A DNA stretch of 64,000 nucleotides from Bettongia penicillata ogilbyi (lineage: Eukaryota > Chordata > Mammalia > Diprotodontia > Potoroidae). Shown here in pieces: positions 51,531 through 61,872 of the stretch (the first letter of the stretch is position 1; each line of letters opens with the position of its first letter). The notes beneath the pieces were generated by a model. It saw only the letters and a list, made by a program, of their open reading frames with translations. It was not told where the DNA came from and did not search any database. Location of the stretch: positions 2,047,501-2,111,500 of the forward strand of contig JAJHZJ010000693.1 of the NCBI GenBank assembly GCA_023548195.1. Direction: 5' to 3'. A program made the translations under genes and the position numbers.

Positions 51531-51649
51531 CCATGAAGGCTGGGCAATGTCATCCATGGGGGAAAGCTGATAGTTAAGTATGGAAGTCATGACATAAACT
51601 TCCTTAGCAGCTCTACTCAGTGGGAATCATCCAAATATGGAATAGTTCC

Positions 51650-52230
51650 AGTATCATTGAACTTTAGGGTTGAAATGGATCTGGGCAGCCATCTAACCCA
51701 AACCATATCCCCACAAACGATACCCATGGCGATATAGCCAACTGGTGATTAAACCTCTGCTGGAGGACATCCATTAAAGAAGAAGAGCCCACTCCCTACC
51801 TTTTCTGGGGACAGCTTCAACGATTAGGATTCCCCCTGCCCCGCCATGCATAGAACTTAAGTTGGTTAGTTTCTTGCAACATGTGCCTATTGGTTCTGTC
51901 TTTGGAACCAAGAAGACCAAGATTAATCCTTCCTCCATGTGACAGCCCTTCAAATACTTGAATATATCTACTATGTTCCCCTCTGCTTTCTATTACCCAG
52001 GCTAAACATAACCAGTTCCTTAAACTTATCATTATTTGACATGGACTTGAGGTCATTGGCCATTCTAGTTTTCCTCCTCTGGACATGCTCCAGGTTATCA
52101 ATGTCTTTCTTAAACTGTCTCCCTCCCAGAATTAAGCACAATCCTCCAGATGTGGTGGCACTATAATATTTTTCATGTGTGTCACGCATGATGTTCTTCA
52201 AAGTATTTTCACATCTGTTACTGCTTAGCA
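51650..52230 (-). repeat. L3/CR1-type LINE 3' region
   Basis: 'gttgaaatggatctgggcag', 'catgtgacagcccttcaaat', 'gttttcctcctctggacatg', 'ctccaggttatcaatgtctt', 'aagcacaatcctccagatgt'. Well preserved. Confidence 0.88.
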
Positions 52231-52279
52231 ACAGCAAGGGATAACCAATGGAGAGCTTATGTGTTCCACTGGTATCCAT

Positions 52280-52830
52280 TCTAGATATCTAGAGGAAGTT
52301 GAGTAGACCAACTATGGAAGATTGATATGATGACATGAATGAGAGAGGCCAGGCAAGTATAAGCAGGTGGTGATTTTCATTACCAAGGCAAAAAATTCGC
52401 AGGTCCTTTGGTGAATGGGAAAGAGTTCAACAGAGAAAATTTGAATAAGTTGGGATCTATTTCATTGAAGAAATGGGTACTCACATGGACCAGCTATAAA
52501 AATAAAGAAGTTACTCATTTTATTGTCACAACAGCCTTGTAGGATGCCAAGGAAACAAGGCTTGCTTTAGCACTAGGAATTGGTAGATGTCACCGTAAAT
52601 TGATTTGAAACAAACTTTTACTACATACCCAAGGAGAACCAGCAAACTGAGTTTTTTTATGATTTAGAGATATAGACTTAATTAAAAAAACAGGAAACAA
52701 TTCCAGGTAAGCATAACAGAAAACTATTCATTAAAGATAAGTATATATATATCAACAAACTAGCTAGATAAAAGCTGGTTAGTCAAACAGTTCTTGCATA
52801 GCTACAGATAGTTCCTGGAATTTTTATGGT
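52280..52830. other. unassigned sequence
   Basis: Nothing recognised except a short MIR-like phrase near 52515. No coding frame. Confidence 0.45.
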
Positions 52831-52834
52831 CTGC

Positions 52835-53095
52835 TCTGGATGACCTGTTTAGTTTCAGTTGTGGAGTCAAAGATAAGGCAACTTTTCCCCCTATTGAGGG
52901 GAGTTGCCCCAAGGTAGAAAGGCCACCTTCAGTTGGAATGGACTCCTCATCACTTGAGTTCTTCAAGCAAAAGCTGGATGAAAATTTGTTTGACATAAGG
53001 TACAAGGAATTCTTATTTGCACATGGGTTGGTCTAGATGGTTTCTGAGCTCCTTTCTGACTTCAAACTCTTTGGATTCCATGAGTCTGTGACATG
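52835..53095 (+). repeat. L3/CR1-type LINE 3' end
   Basis: 'cagttggaatggactcctca', 'ttcttcaagcaaaagctgga', 'catgggttggtctagatggt', 'ctttggattccatgagtctg' are the terminal phrases in plus order. Confidence 0.82.
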
Positions 53096-53400
53096 TAGGA
53101 ATGTTAGATTAGAACTGATGCTCACCTCCATTGCAGAGAATCCCTCACTTTGTTCTAGACTTAACTCAAGTGCTATGTTCTATGTGAAGCCTTTCCTGAT
53201 CCTCCAAGCCACTAGTGCATGCCATCTTCTATTTATTTTGTACTTACTCTGATTGTCCTTACATGTGTTCATGTTATCACCCATTAGAACTTAAACTCTT
53301 TGAGGACAGGATTGATTTCATATGTTCTGTCTCTAAAACATAATACAGTGCTTGTACATAGCAGGTGCTTATTAGAAGTTTCTTGATAGGTGAAATTATG
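53096..53400 (+). repeat. L2 LINE 3' end
   Basis: 'tatgtgaagcctttcctgat', 'tagaacttaaactctttgag', 'gtacatagcaggtgcttatt'. Confidence 0.8.
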
Positions 53401-53585
53401 TAAGGCATGTTGAATGGAATGGAGAAACTTAAAACCCTGACAACATTTTTTTTTAAACTTTCTTTATCAACTGATTGGTTGCAACCACACTGATATTTTC
53501 TCTTATTTAGTAGTAAAGAACACCTATATTTCCATTTTCAATGTCATCTTGGTTGAGTTAAAAAAAAAAAACAACTCTGTCATAG
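53400..53585. other. A/T-rich unassigned
   Basis: Short T and A runs near 53446 and 53560. Nothing recognised. Confidence 0.45.
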
Positions 53586-53800
53586 AGTTGAGAACTAGAA
53601 ACTATCTTGGAACATAGAACATCAAAGTTAATGGTTTTTTAGCATACAGAATGTCAGAGCTGGGAGGGACCTTAGAACAGGGAATGTCAGAATTGGGAGG
53701 AACCTTAGAACAGTAATGTCTGAGATGGGAGGAACTTTAGAGGTCATTCAGTCATATACCTTCATTTCACAGATGAGAAAACTGAAGCCCCCCAAAAAAG
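53585..53800 (-). repeat. MIR3-like SINE with 32-base tandem units
   Basis: 'gaatgtcagagctgggaggg' at 53649, 'ggaatgtcagaattgggagg' at 53681 and 'taatgtctgagatgggagg' at 53713 are three units. They are followed by 'cacagatgagaaaactgaag' of the MIR3 body. The units resemble those at 20974-21043. Confidence 0.8.
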
Positions 53801-53954
53801 GGTAAGCAAATTGATTAAACCAAAATGTTCATTTTTTTAGGGGAAGAATTGGTTATTAAAATTAAACATTTACCAGCTCATCTCTGCCTGGGCCCAATTT
53901 ATAGCTTATATATGAGAATATCATAGAATTTGGTTGCTAGCCAATATAACAACT

Positions 53955-54215
53955 TTATGTACATTTTATTGTGATATTTCAGATGTGTCCAACTATCCTG
54001 TGATGCTATTTTGCGGTTTTTGTCACAGAGATACTGGAGTGACTTGACATTTCCTTCTCTGGCTCATTTGACAAATGAGGAAACTGAGGCAAACAGTGTT
54101 AATGACTTGCCCAGGGTCACATGGCTAATAAATGTTTGAGGCCAGATTTGAAGTCATAAAGAGTCTTCTTGATCCCAAGTCAGGGCTCTATGTATTATGG
54201 CACCACCTACCTGCC
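53955..54215 (-). repeat. Mar-1-like SINE
   Basis: 'tttcagatgtgtccaactat', 'gagatactggagtgacttga', 'atgacttgcccagggtcaca', ending 'ggcaccacctacctgcc'. Confidence 0.88.
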
Positions 54216-54427
54216 TATGTGCATAATACAAAAATCATGGAATCTTAGGGCTGGATAGGACCAGTAACCATCTAGGCCAATGCCTTCCAAAAGGAGAGTC
54301 TCATGGCACAATCTGTTGGTAAGTGGCTTGGACATCATCAAGGAAGGGGAACACATTAACCTCCAGGCCGTCCCTCCTACTTTTGTACAGTTCTAATTAT
54401 TTTGAAGGTTTTCCTTACAAATTAAGA

Positions 54428-54580
54428 AATTTTATATTAATTTTTTGGGGAGGCAATTGGTATTAAGTGACTTGCCCAGGGACAAGTATGTGTCTGAGAA
54501 TAAATTTGAACTCAAGTCCTCCTGACTCCAGGCCTGGTGCTCTATCCGCTATGGCACCACCTAGCTGCTTCCCTAATTAT
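54428..54580 (-). repeat. poly(A)-type SINE nested in L3
   Basis: 'tttttggggaggcaattggt', 'aagtgacttgcccagggaca', 'aactcaagtcctcctgactc', ending 'caccacctagctgcttcc'. Confidence 0.82.
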
Positions 54581-54679
54581 TAATTTAAAAAGTTGTCTGA
54601 ATTTTCACCTATTGCCCTACATCCTGCTTTCTGAGGACAAGCTGCACAAACCTAATCTCTTTTCTTTGTGATAGTAACA

Positions 54680-54865
54680 GTCCTTAAAAATAATAATTAG
54701 CATTTATATAGTGTTTTAAGGTTTGCAAAGCACTTTACAAATATTATTTTAGTTTCACAATAACCCTGGGAGGTAGGGGCTATTATTTATGTCCATTTTA
54801 TAGGCTAGAAAATTGAGGTAGAGAGAGGTTAAGTGTCTTACTAGGGTCACATAGCCAGTAAGTGA
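54680..54865 (-). repeat. MIR/THER-type SINE nested in L3
   Basis: 'aataattagcatttatatag', 'gtttgcaaagcactttacaa', 'gtccattttataggctagaa', 'catagccagtaagtga'. The head is missing. Confidence 0.82.
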
Positions 54866-54951
54866 CTTTAAATATGTGAAGAAAGTTATCATGTTCCCCT
54901 CTCCCCTCCCAACTGTTTTCTTCTTTAGGTTGAAGATATTCACTTTTTGCT

Positions 54952-55209
54952 GGGGGAGCACCGAAATGGAACAATGAATCGAGTACTGTATCTGAAGTCA
55001 GAAGGATTTGTCTTTTTGAGTTCAAATCTGGCCTCAAATACTTCCTAGTTGTGTGATCCTGGACAAGTTACTTAACCCTGTTTACCTCAGTTTCCTCATC
55101 TGTAAAATGAGCTGGAGAAGGAAATAGCAAACCACTCCAGTGTCTTTGCCAAGAAAACCACAGATGAGGTAATGAAGAGTCTGATACGACTGAACCACTC
55201 AGTTTTTTT
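54952..55209 (+). repeat. Mar-1-like SINE nested in L3, with target duplication
   Basis: Full order from head to 'aagagtctgatacgactgaa'. 'actttttgct' (54942-54951) and 'acgttttgct' (55210-55219) match at 9 of 10 bases. Confidence 0.88.
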
Positions 55210-55574
55210 ACGTTTTGCTTCTATGGAGTTAGCTACAGATTTTTTACCTTCTCATTACCATCTTGTTGGTGATATCCAGCTTGTCAATGCCTCCCTAAAA
55301 TGGGATGCCCAGAATTGAACCTAACATTGCAGACATGTCTGACCCGAGTGAAGAATGGATGAATCCTCGCTCTTTCCTTCTGCCTGGAGTCTTTCTTTTT
55401 CTATAGCCTAAGGTCTCCTACATCAAATTGTGGACCCATATTGAACTGGGAGTCCACTGAAACCCCCAGGTCCTTTTCGGGTGAACTGCTTTTTAGACAT
55501 GCCTTTCTTGTATGCTTGGAGAGTTAATTTTTTTTTTAATGTTAAGTGTAAGTCAGGTAAAGTTAAAAAAAAAC

Positions 55575-56215
55575 AAAACAGCAAAACATTACTTAAGCAC
55601 CTAAAGCAAAAGACAGTCCCAGCCCTCAGGGAGCTCAGCCTACAAGGAAAAACTTTGAAATGAGATGTACACACATGTGTATACACACATATACGTACAT
55701 GCATGCTCATATATGATGAATAGGATATAATCTCAGAGGGAAGGCACTAAGATTAAGGAGAACCAGGAAAGGCTTCTTGTAGAAGGTAGGACTTTAACTG
55801 AGATTTGGAAGAAGCCAGGGAAGCCAGGTAGAAATGAGGAGGGGCAGAGTTCAAGCATAGGGGACAGACAGCCTGTGAAAATGCAGATTTGGGAGATGGT
55901 GTATCTTGTGGCAGGAAGAAGTCAATGTTATTGGATTGTAAACTAAGTGGAGGGGTGGGTGGAAAGAGTAGGTTGGAAAAGTAGGAAGGGACCAGGTTGA
56001 AGGCCTTTAAAAGCTAAACAGAGAATTTAAAAAATATATATAATCTGGTGGTAATAGGGAGCCATGGTGGTTTATTGAGTGGGAAGGGTGGAGGGTGACA
56101 TGGCTTGATTTGTCTTTTAGGAAAATTACTTTGGCAGCTGAGTGGTAGGTAGGCTGGTAAAGAGAGAGGCATGAGTTAGGGAAAGACATGAGAAGGTTAT
56201 TTCAGTAGACTTTAG
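55575..56215 (-). repeat. L2 LINE 3' region, long copy
   Basis: About 640 bases of reversed L2: 'gtcccagccctcagggagct', 'ggcttcttgtagaaggtagg', 'gaagccagggaagccaggta', 'ggtgacatggcttgatttgt', 'gaaaattactttggcagctg'. It is the longest L2 stretch here and is joined to an L1 at its right. Confidence 0.82.
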
Positions 56216-56765
56216 AAAAAATATTTATAGCAGATCTTTGTGGTGGTGAAGAACTAAAAACTGAGGTGGGGGATGTGAGATGAATAAATGATGGTATATC
56301 GATGTGAAGGAAAGCTATTGTCTTGTTGTTGTATTCATCCTTCATTGCCAAAGACCATGCCATTAGAGAAATGGCATGACTAAAGGGATAATTTCAGAGA
56401 AACCCGCAAAGATTTGTATAAGCAGATGCAAAGAAAAGTAGACAAAACTAAGAGAACAATTCATACAGTAGCAACAATGTTGTAAAGACAAACAACTTGG
56501 AAAAACTTAGTAACTTTTGATCAACATAATTACCAACCATGAGTCTAGAAGACTCATGAAGAAAACCCAACAGAAAGGTGATGGACTCAAGGTAAAGAAT
56601 GAGACATTTTTAGACAGGATCAGTGAATAAAATTTCATTGTGATTGATTATTCATACCAGTAACAAATATTTGGTTTTTCTTTTTCTAATGGGTATATAG
56701 GAGTAGGAGGGAGAGACAATAACTACTTGTTCATTTAAATAAGACAAAATAAAATTTCAAGAAAC
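56215..56765 (+). repeat. L1 ORF2 end and 3' UTR
   Basis: 'aatatttatagcagatcttt', 'ataatttcagagaaacccgc', 'cagatgcaaagaaaagtaga', 'agaacaattcatacagtagc' match 21336-21570 closely enough to call. A-rich end near 56760. A 57-base piece of another SINE interrupts it. Confidence 0.8.
56330..56388 (-). repeat. fragment of RTE-tail SINE nested in L1
   Basis: 'attcatccttcattgccaaa' and 'gaccatgccattagagaaat' equal the left end of the SINE at 24650-24690. The rest of that SINE is absent. Confidence 0.8.
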
Positions 56766-56769
56766 TATA

Positions 56770-57080
56770 AAATGAGAGGGTTAGATGAGGTGAGATGTAA
56801 CATCCAGGCCAGCTTTAAATTGGAGATGTCTTCATCATCCACTGACTCCATCCAATGCTCATCCCACAAATCAGCCCGTCTCCCTCTTTTCTCTTCTTCC
56901 CTCCCTTTGTCCATTTCCCATGAAGTTTCACAGGTGGAAAATGGTGGTGGAAGGAGCGGAGCTGTGGTTGGTATTTGATGAACTCATCTCATGAGGTTTC
57001 TGGTCCTTTCTGCCCTACCTTAAGAGTTGCCCACATGCCAGCTCTCTGTGTTGCCCTTCAGAAAGTGGCAAGTTTCTACT
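56770..57080. other. unassigned sequence
   Basis: No repeat named. Overlapping 68- and 77-codon plus frames have no domain. Confidence 0.45.
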
Positions 57081-57084
57081 TAGA

Positions 57085-57790
57085 ATTAACAATCAATAAA
57101 TCACCATGTATTGAGCACCTACTATGTGCTAAGGGTTGGGCTAGGCTCTCAGAGTATAAAAATAAAAATCAAGGGGTTCCTGTTTACACTCTACCAGGGG
57201 ATATATAAATATAAATATTTTATCTACCAAATAAATAAAAGATGATTTTATTTGTGGGGCACCTAGGTGGCATGGTGGATAAGTGCTCTACCTGGAGTCA
57301 GGAATATTCATCTTCCAAGTTCAAATCTGGCCTCAGACACTTCCCAGCTGTGTGATCCCAGGCAAGTCGTTAAACCCTGTTTGCCTCAGTTTCCTCACAT
57401 GTAAAATGAATTGCAGAAGGAAATGGCAAAATACTCCAACATCTTTGCAAAGAAAACTCCAAATGGAGTCAGGAAGAGTCAAACATGACTGAAATGAACT
57501 TTTATTTGTGAGAGTGAAGGGATGCTCTAGCAACTGAGGTTGGGAATCAAGAAAGAGGCCTCTTTAGGAGGCGGCATTTGCATTCATTTTAAAAGAAAAC
57601 AAAGAGGTGAAAAGGGAGTTCATTCTAGGCATGGGAGATAGCTATCTTATTTGTGATGAACAGCAAAACCAGTATGTGTGTATAGTAGAGTGTAGAAAGA
57701 AGAATGTTTAATAAGACTGAGAAAGTAAGAAGAGATAAAGGACTTTCAATGACAGATAGAAGAGTTGCTAATTTATCTTAGAGAAATGAC
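57085..57790 (-). repeat. L2 LINE 3' region split by Mar-1
   Basis: Left part: 'gtattgagcacctactatgt', 'gctaagggttgggctaggct'. Right part from 57511: 'tttaggaggcggcatttgca', 'ttcattctaggcatgggaga'. They join across the SINE. Confidence 0.8.
57257..57499 (+). repeat. Mar-1-like SINE with 11-base target duplication
   Basis: 'gggcacctaggtggcatggt' head through 'caggaagagtcaaacatgac' tail. 'ttttatttgtg' at 57246-57256 is repeated exactly at 57500-57510. Confidence 0.93.
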
Positions 57791-57799
57791 AGGTCCAGG

Positions 57800-58330
57800 C
57801 CTGCAATGCAGGGCAGTCCTACCAGCAGCATTGTGGAGGATGGACTGGTGAGGAGAGAGATCTCCTAAGCTCCGAGCTAGTCCCTGGCTACTTTGAACCT
57901 ATCCATGGTCAGCTGGGTGGCCCCAGCCATACCACCCATCATCTCTCTGGACAGGATAGGCTGAGGGGCTGGAATGCTCCCCAGCTTCCACCCTGTCTGT
58001 GATTTATCTGGGAAATCCCTCCAGGAATGGGAATTCCCACAAAGGGTCCCAGAGCAGCCAGACTGGGAGTAAACAGCTTGTCATAATATATTCAGCAAAC
58101 AATAACACAAGTCACAGAGAAATGAAGACGGAGAGGAGAAGAGGACATTCCGTGGCTGGGAACGGAGGCCTTGTTTAGAGGCAGCAAACGGAGGCAGAGG
58201 ACAGAGGGGGGTTTCCATGACTTGCTCCATAAATCAGGAAGCTTCTCAGGAGAGAGTGTGCTAGGGTCAGGAGGGGAATGGGGAGATTGGCAAGGTAGCA
58301 AATTTGCACATACTTCTACTTAAGTAAAGA
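57800..58330. other. unique sequence, candidate conserved non-coding element
   Basis: No repeat recognised. CpG-containing phrases include 'gacattccgtggctgggaac' (58145) and 'gcagcaaacggaggcag' (58182). No meaningful frame. Confidence 0.4.
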
Positions 58331-58394
58331 CAGGTCTTCTCTTTCTCCAAAATGATTCAGTAACTAATTTCTAAGAGACCTTCCATTTAAATTC

Positions 58395-58810
58395 ATCTGA
58401 GAAGAGAGCTAATATTTCCATAGCCCCTTAAAGATTGCAAGGCACTTTGTAGACATCATCATCTCCTTTGGAACTCCAAACAACCCTATGGGATGAGTGC
58501 TATTATATCCATTTTATAGAGAGCCTCACTGAGGCTTAGTGAGGAGACATTAAATTAACTTTATAGCTGGAAGAGACCTGCCTCTAGATTGCTACCTATA
58601 AGACAGTTGTTCTCTAGATTTAGATTTGACAAAGGTCATCTGATGCAACCTCCTCATTTTACAGATGAGGAAATTGAGGCCCAGGGAAGTTGAGATCATA
58701 GATTTAGAGCTAAAAGAGACCTTAGAAGCCACTTAGTGCTAATAAGGAAAATGAAGTCCACAAAGAAGTGTAACTTGCCCAAGATCACACAGGTAGGAAG
58801 AATTAAGGGT
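58395..58810 (-). repeat. cluster of MIR and MIR3 SINE fragments
   Basis: 'gcaaggcactttgtagacat' (MIR), 'tttacagatgaggaaattga' (MIR3) and 'agagctaaaagagaccttag' (a second MIR3) indicate three minus-strand fragments in a row. Confidence 0.7.
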
Positions 58811-58964
58811 TGGTTTGTTCCTCCACTGTCTGTCTCCATTTCTGGTGCTGTTTTCCCACTGCTGTATGCGTAAGGGAGGATCCAGAGTCGTCTGTCCTGA
58901 TTCCAAGCCCAGAATTCTCTCTATCCCATCAGACTGCCTGTTCTGAGTTATCAATTTGTGTCAT

Positions 58965-59290
58965 TTTTTAAATTAGGTTATAATCTTCATGAGGACAGGG
59001 ATCTTGTCTTAGAGTATTTTAAATTTCCGAGGGCAAAGCTCATTCATGACCTCAGATTTCCACATCCAGTCTGGGTACCTGGGAGATGCTCCAAAGTTAT
59101 TTACTCAACCGAATTGCTGAGACATTGTCTATTCAATTATTCTTGAGAAAGAGCATTGGCTATTTAAGGGAGGAGGGTGATAATGGAAAGGGAGAGAGAA
59201 GGAAACTTTGCTCCTTACTTTGTCCTATGTACCCACTACTCTCACTGGAAATTCAATCTGAAATTTCTGCAGATGACCTGGTTTTCTGAT
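58965..59290. other. L2 trace then unassigned sequence
   Basis: 'gttataatcttcatgaggac' is a plus-strand L2 trace near 58977. The following bases are unassigned. Confidence 0.45.
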
Positions 59291-59470
59291 CACTTAGGGA
59301 CAGACTAGATTTATAGTTAAAAGACCTGGGTTCAAATCTCAACTATGCTTACTACTTGGGTGACCTTGGATGACTCATTTCCCTTGTCTAGGCCTTCATT
59401 CATCTCATTTGTCTAATGAGAGGGTTGACCTAGGTGATCTCTCAGGTCCTTCCCAGACTTACACCTAAAA
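59290..59470 (+). repeat. MIR3-like SINE
   Basis: 'gacctgggttcaaatctcaa', 'gggtgaccttggatgactca', 'gttgacctaggtgatctctc'. Confidence 0.8.
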
Positions 59471-59718
59471 TCCAATCAGTTGTGTTGGAAGTCCTAACGC
59501 TTGATGATAAAAGTCCCCCCTGAGTCTATAATTCATCCCTTTCTCATCTCCACCCTTTTTAGAATTTCTTGCTTCCTCCATTTTATGGACCATTCCTGGA
59601 GATATGCCTACACCTTGACCCCTTCTAGGGACCACATTTACTCTAGACCCTTGCTAATGACATGACCAGAGATGCCTTGTTGGTTCCTTGGTCAAAGTGG
59701 ATTGAATCAGGAACAGGA
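59470..59718. other. unassigned sequence
   Basis: Nothing recognised; no frame of note. Confidence 0.4.
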
Positions 59719-59719
59719 G

Positions 59720-59968
59720 AGGCAGTTGGATGGTACAGTGGACAGAGCACTGGGCTTGAAATCAGGAGGGCTCCTCTTCCTGGGTTCAAATCTGGACTCA
59801 GGTACTTACTAGCTGTGTGATCCTGGACAAGTCATTCACCCTGTTTGCCTCTGTTTTCTCATCTGTAAAATGAGCTGGAGAAGGAAATGACAAACTACTC
59901 CAGTATCTCTGCCAAGAAAACCCCTAAATGGGGTCAGAATGTAACTGAAAGTGACTGAAGAACTGACT
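59720..59968 (+). repeat. Mar-1-like SINE, full length
   Basis: 'ggcagttggatggtacagtg' head, 'ggacaagtcattcaccctgt', 'gctggagaaggaaatgacaa', 'aaatggggtcagaatgtaac' tail. Confidence 0.9.
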
Positions 59969-60214
59969 AGATAAGAGAGAGAGGGGAGATGAAGGCATAA
60001 GGAACTGGAAAGGTTGAAGAAAAGCCTGAGAATTTATATTAGAAGTCAGATTTCCTCATGACTGAACTCAGTCCCATATAAATCCAAAATGCAGTATGGA
60101 GTCTGTACCACCTATAGAAGACTCAGGTACCATCTCTAGGTCACACCTTCTATAGTTCCAATACCCTCTCTTACAGGGGACCTTCCCTTAACCACCCAGT
60201 TAATCTTTTCTTCT

Positions 60215-60475
60215 TTCTATTGTTTCTAGGTCATTTTTCAGTCATGTCTGACTCTTTGTGACCCCATTTGGAGTTTTCTTGACAAAAACAGTGGAGTGGT
60301 TTGCTACTTCCTTCTCCAGCTCATTTTACAGATGAGAAAACTGAGGCAAATAGAGTGAAGTGACTTGCCCAGGGTCACACAGCTAGTGTCTGATGTCACA
60401 TTTGAATCCAGGAAGATGAGTCTTCCTAAGTCCAGGTGGTGTACTCTATCTAGTGTGCCATGTAGCTTCCCTTCT
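60215..60475 (-). repeat. Mar-1-like SINE, full length
   Basis: 'cagtcatgtctgactctttg', 'acagtggagtggtttgctac', 'gtgacttgcccagggtcaca', ending 'gtgtgccatgtagcttcc'. Confidence 0.9.
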
Positions 60476-60527
60476 TCCTAAAGTTACTTTGTGTCATTTT
60501 ATATACACATTGTAGCTACTTAGATTA

Positions 60528-60547
60528 CATATATATATATATATATG
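60528..60547. repeat. (TA)n microsatellite
   Basis: Short perfect TA run. Confidence 0.9.
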
Positions 60548-60549
60548 TT

Positions 60550-60840
60550 GTAACCTGACAGTTAAAAATCAGCTCTTACAGGGAAGAAACTTTAATTTTT
60601 TGCTGTTCTATCTTCATGAACTTTCACAGAGTTCTAAGCTCAGGCTCTTTAATAAAGATGTATTGAAAAGAAGGCATATAGTTTAAGGGCACACAGGATA
60701 ATGAGAAGCCCTCCTTTTCCCTGGAAAACAGTCCTTCTGGGCTGGATAATCAAGTCTTTGGATTCATACCAGTAATTAAAAGCATTACAACAAATTCCAT
60801 GTGGGGAATATGGAAAAGATCAGTATTTCCAAGCCTGTAT
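60550..60840. other. unassigned sequence
   Basis: No repeat or gene recognised. Confidence 0.4.
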
Positions 60841-61340
60841 ATTAGAAATAATTATGGGAATTCGTCTCTTTCCTCCCTCTTTCCTTTCTAACAGAGACAG
60901 TTTGAATGGAGGCCAAGGGGAGCGATGCAGAAAAGGGCAAAGGAAGTAGCAAAGCTGAAATCTTGAAGGCATCAGAGGAAATTCTTTGCTGGTTGGCTTG
61001 TGGTCGAAAATGTGAATTTCATCGATTGTTCCCTTCCCAACAGGGCGGCCGATTTGGTCAAAGGCCTGCGCAGCGGCCTCTAATTTTAACGATGAATAAC
61101 AGCCCAGGCTGCCGACTTTGGAAGGGAAGGAAAGGGAGACCACTAAAGTAGGGAATGAAAAAAATTGCATTCTCCAGTACTTCAACTTTGGACTGAGATT
61201 ATAAATCAGAGACAGTTGAAAAGGATTTGGTCTTAAATCTAGGTTGTGTAGCAGCTCGGTAATAGCTACAAACCCTGGAGCTGGGATCGGATGTACCCTA
61301 GCTCTGGAAAGCACCATCAAGGGAACACGGTGGAGCATAG
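60840..61340. promoter_or_regulatory. CpG-dense unique segment, candidate regulatory element
   Basis: The core at about 61025-61125 has at least seven CpGs ('agggcggccgatttgg', 'ctgcgcagcggcctc', 'taacgatgaa', 'ggctgccgactt'), unlike the CpG-poor window. It also has 'ttaaaatt'-type AT cores nearby (opposite strand) and 'gtcaaagg', a TCF/nuclear-receptor-like site. A 172-codon minus frame (60820-61338) and an 81-codon plus frame cross it, but neither has a recognisable domain. It could be a conserved enhancer, part of an exon, or chance. No TATA box or splice pattern decides this. Confidence 0.4.
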
Positions 61341-61389
61341 GAAATCTCTGTTTCTCTTTCTACCACTTCTCTATCAGATTATAAGGGAG

Positions 61390-61545
61390 TGAGGCATGAG
61401 CAAGTAAGTCAATTAACCTCTGAGTCTCATTGGTTTCATCCGTAAAATGGAGACGATATTGTAAGACCCACAGTCTTTCCTTCAAGACCCAAATGAGACC
61501 AGGTTTGAAAAACATTTTGTAAATTTCAATGAAAATTAGTTATTC
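61390..61545 (+). repeat. MIR-like SINE fragment
   Basis: 'caattaacctctgagtctca', 'catccgtaaaatggagacga' and a decayed tail. Confidence 0.7.
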
Positions 61546-61639
61546 AGAAATCAGATGCAAATTTTAAAATATTGTAACAGAGCGTTTTATTGTGTTGTAT
61601 AGGTATTGTATATGTCACATTCATTCAATAAACATTGGT

Positions 61640-61870
61640 TAAATGCTTAATAATGGCTAGCATTTATACAACACATTAAGGTTTGTAAAGTACTTTATCC
61701 TCCCAACAGCCCTGGAAGGTGATTTTATAATTTTCTTCATTTTACAGATAAAGAAACTAAGGCAGATAGAGGTCAAGTGACTTGCCCAAGGTCACATAGT
61801 TAACAAATGTCTCAGGTCAGATTTGAACACAGGACTTCCTGACTCCAGGTTCAAAATGCACCATCTGGCT
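61640..61870 (-). repeat. MIR/THER-type SINE, near full length
   Basis: 'aatggctagcatttatacaa', 'ggtttgtaaagtactttatc', 'cattttacagataaagaaac', 'gacttgcccaaggtcacata' in minus order. Confidence 0.85.
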
Positions 61871-61872
61871 TG

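Larger units (their letters stand above)
54225..55535 (-). repeat. L3/CR1-type LINE with three nested insertions
   Basis: L3 segments at 54225-54425, 54580-54680, 54866-54951 and 55210-55535 read in consensus order ('gcttggacatcatcaaggaa', 'cctattgccctacatcctgc', 'gaagaaagttatcatgttcc', 'gatatccagcttgtcaatgc', 'gatgcccagaattgaaccta', 'agtccactgaaacccccagg'). A poly(A) SINE, a MIR/THER SINE and a Mar-1 SINE lie between them. Confidence 0.85.

Noticed and set aside
60820..61338. A protein-coding gene from the 172-codon minus frame
   Set aside because: No recognisable domain and no splice or promoter context. Length alone is weak evidence in 64 kb, so it is listed only as a candidate regulatory block.
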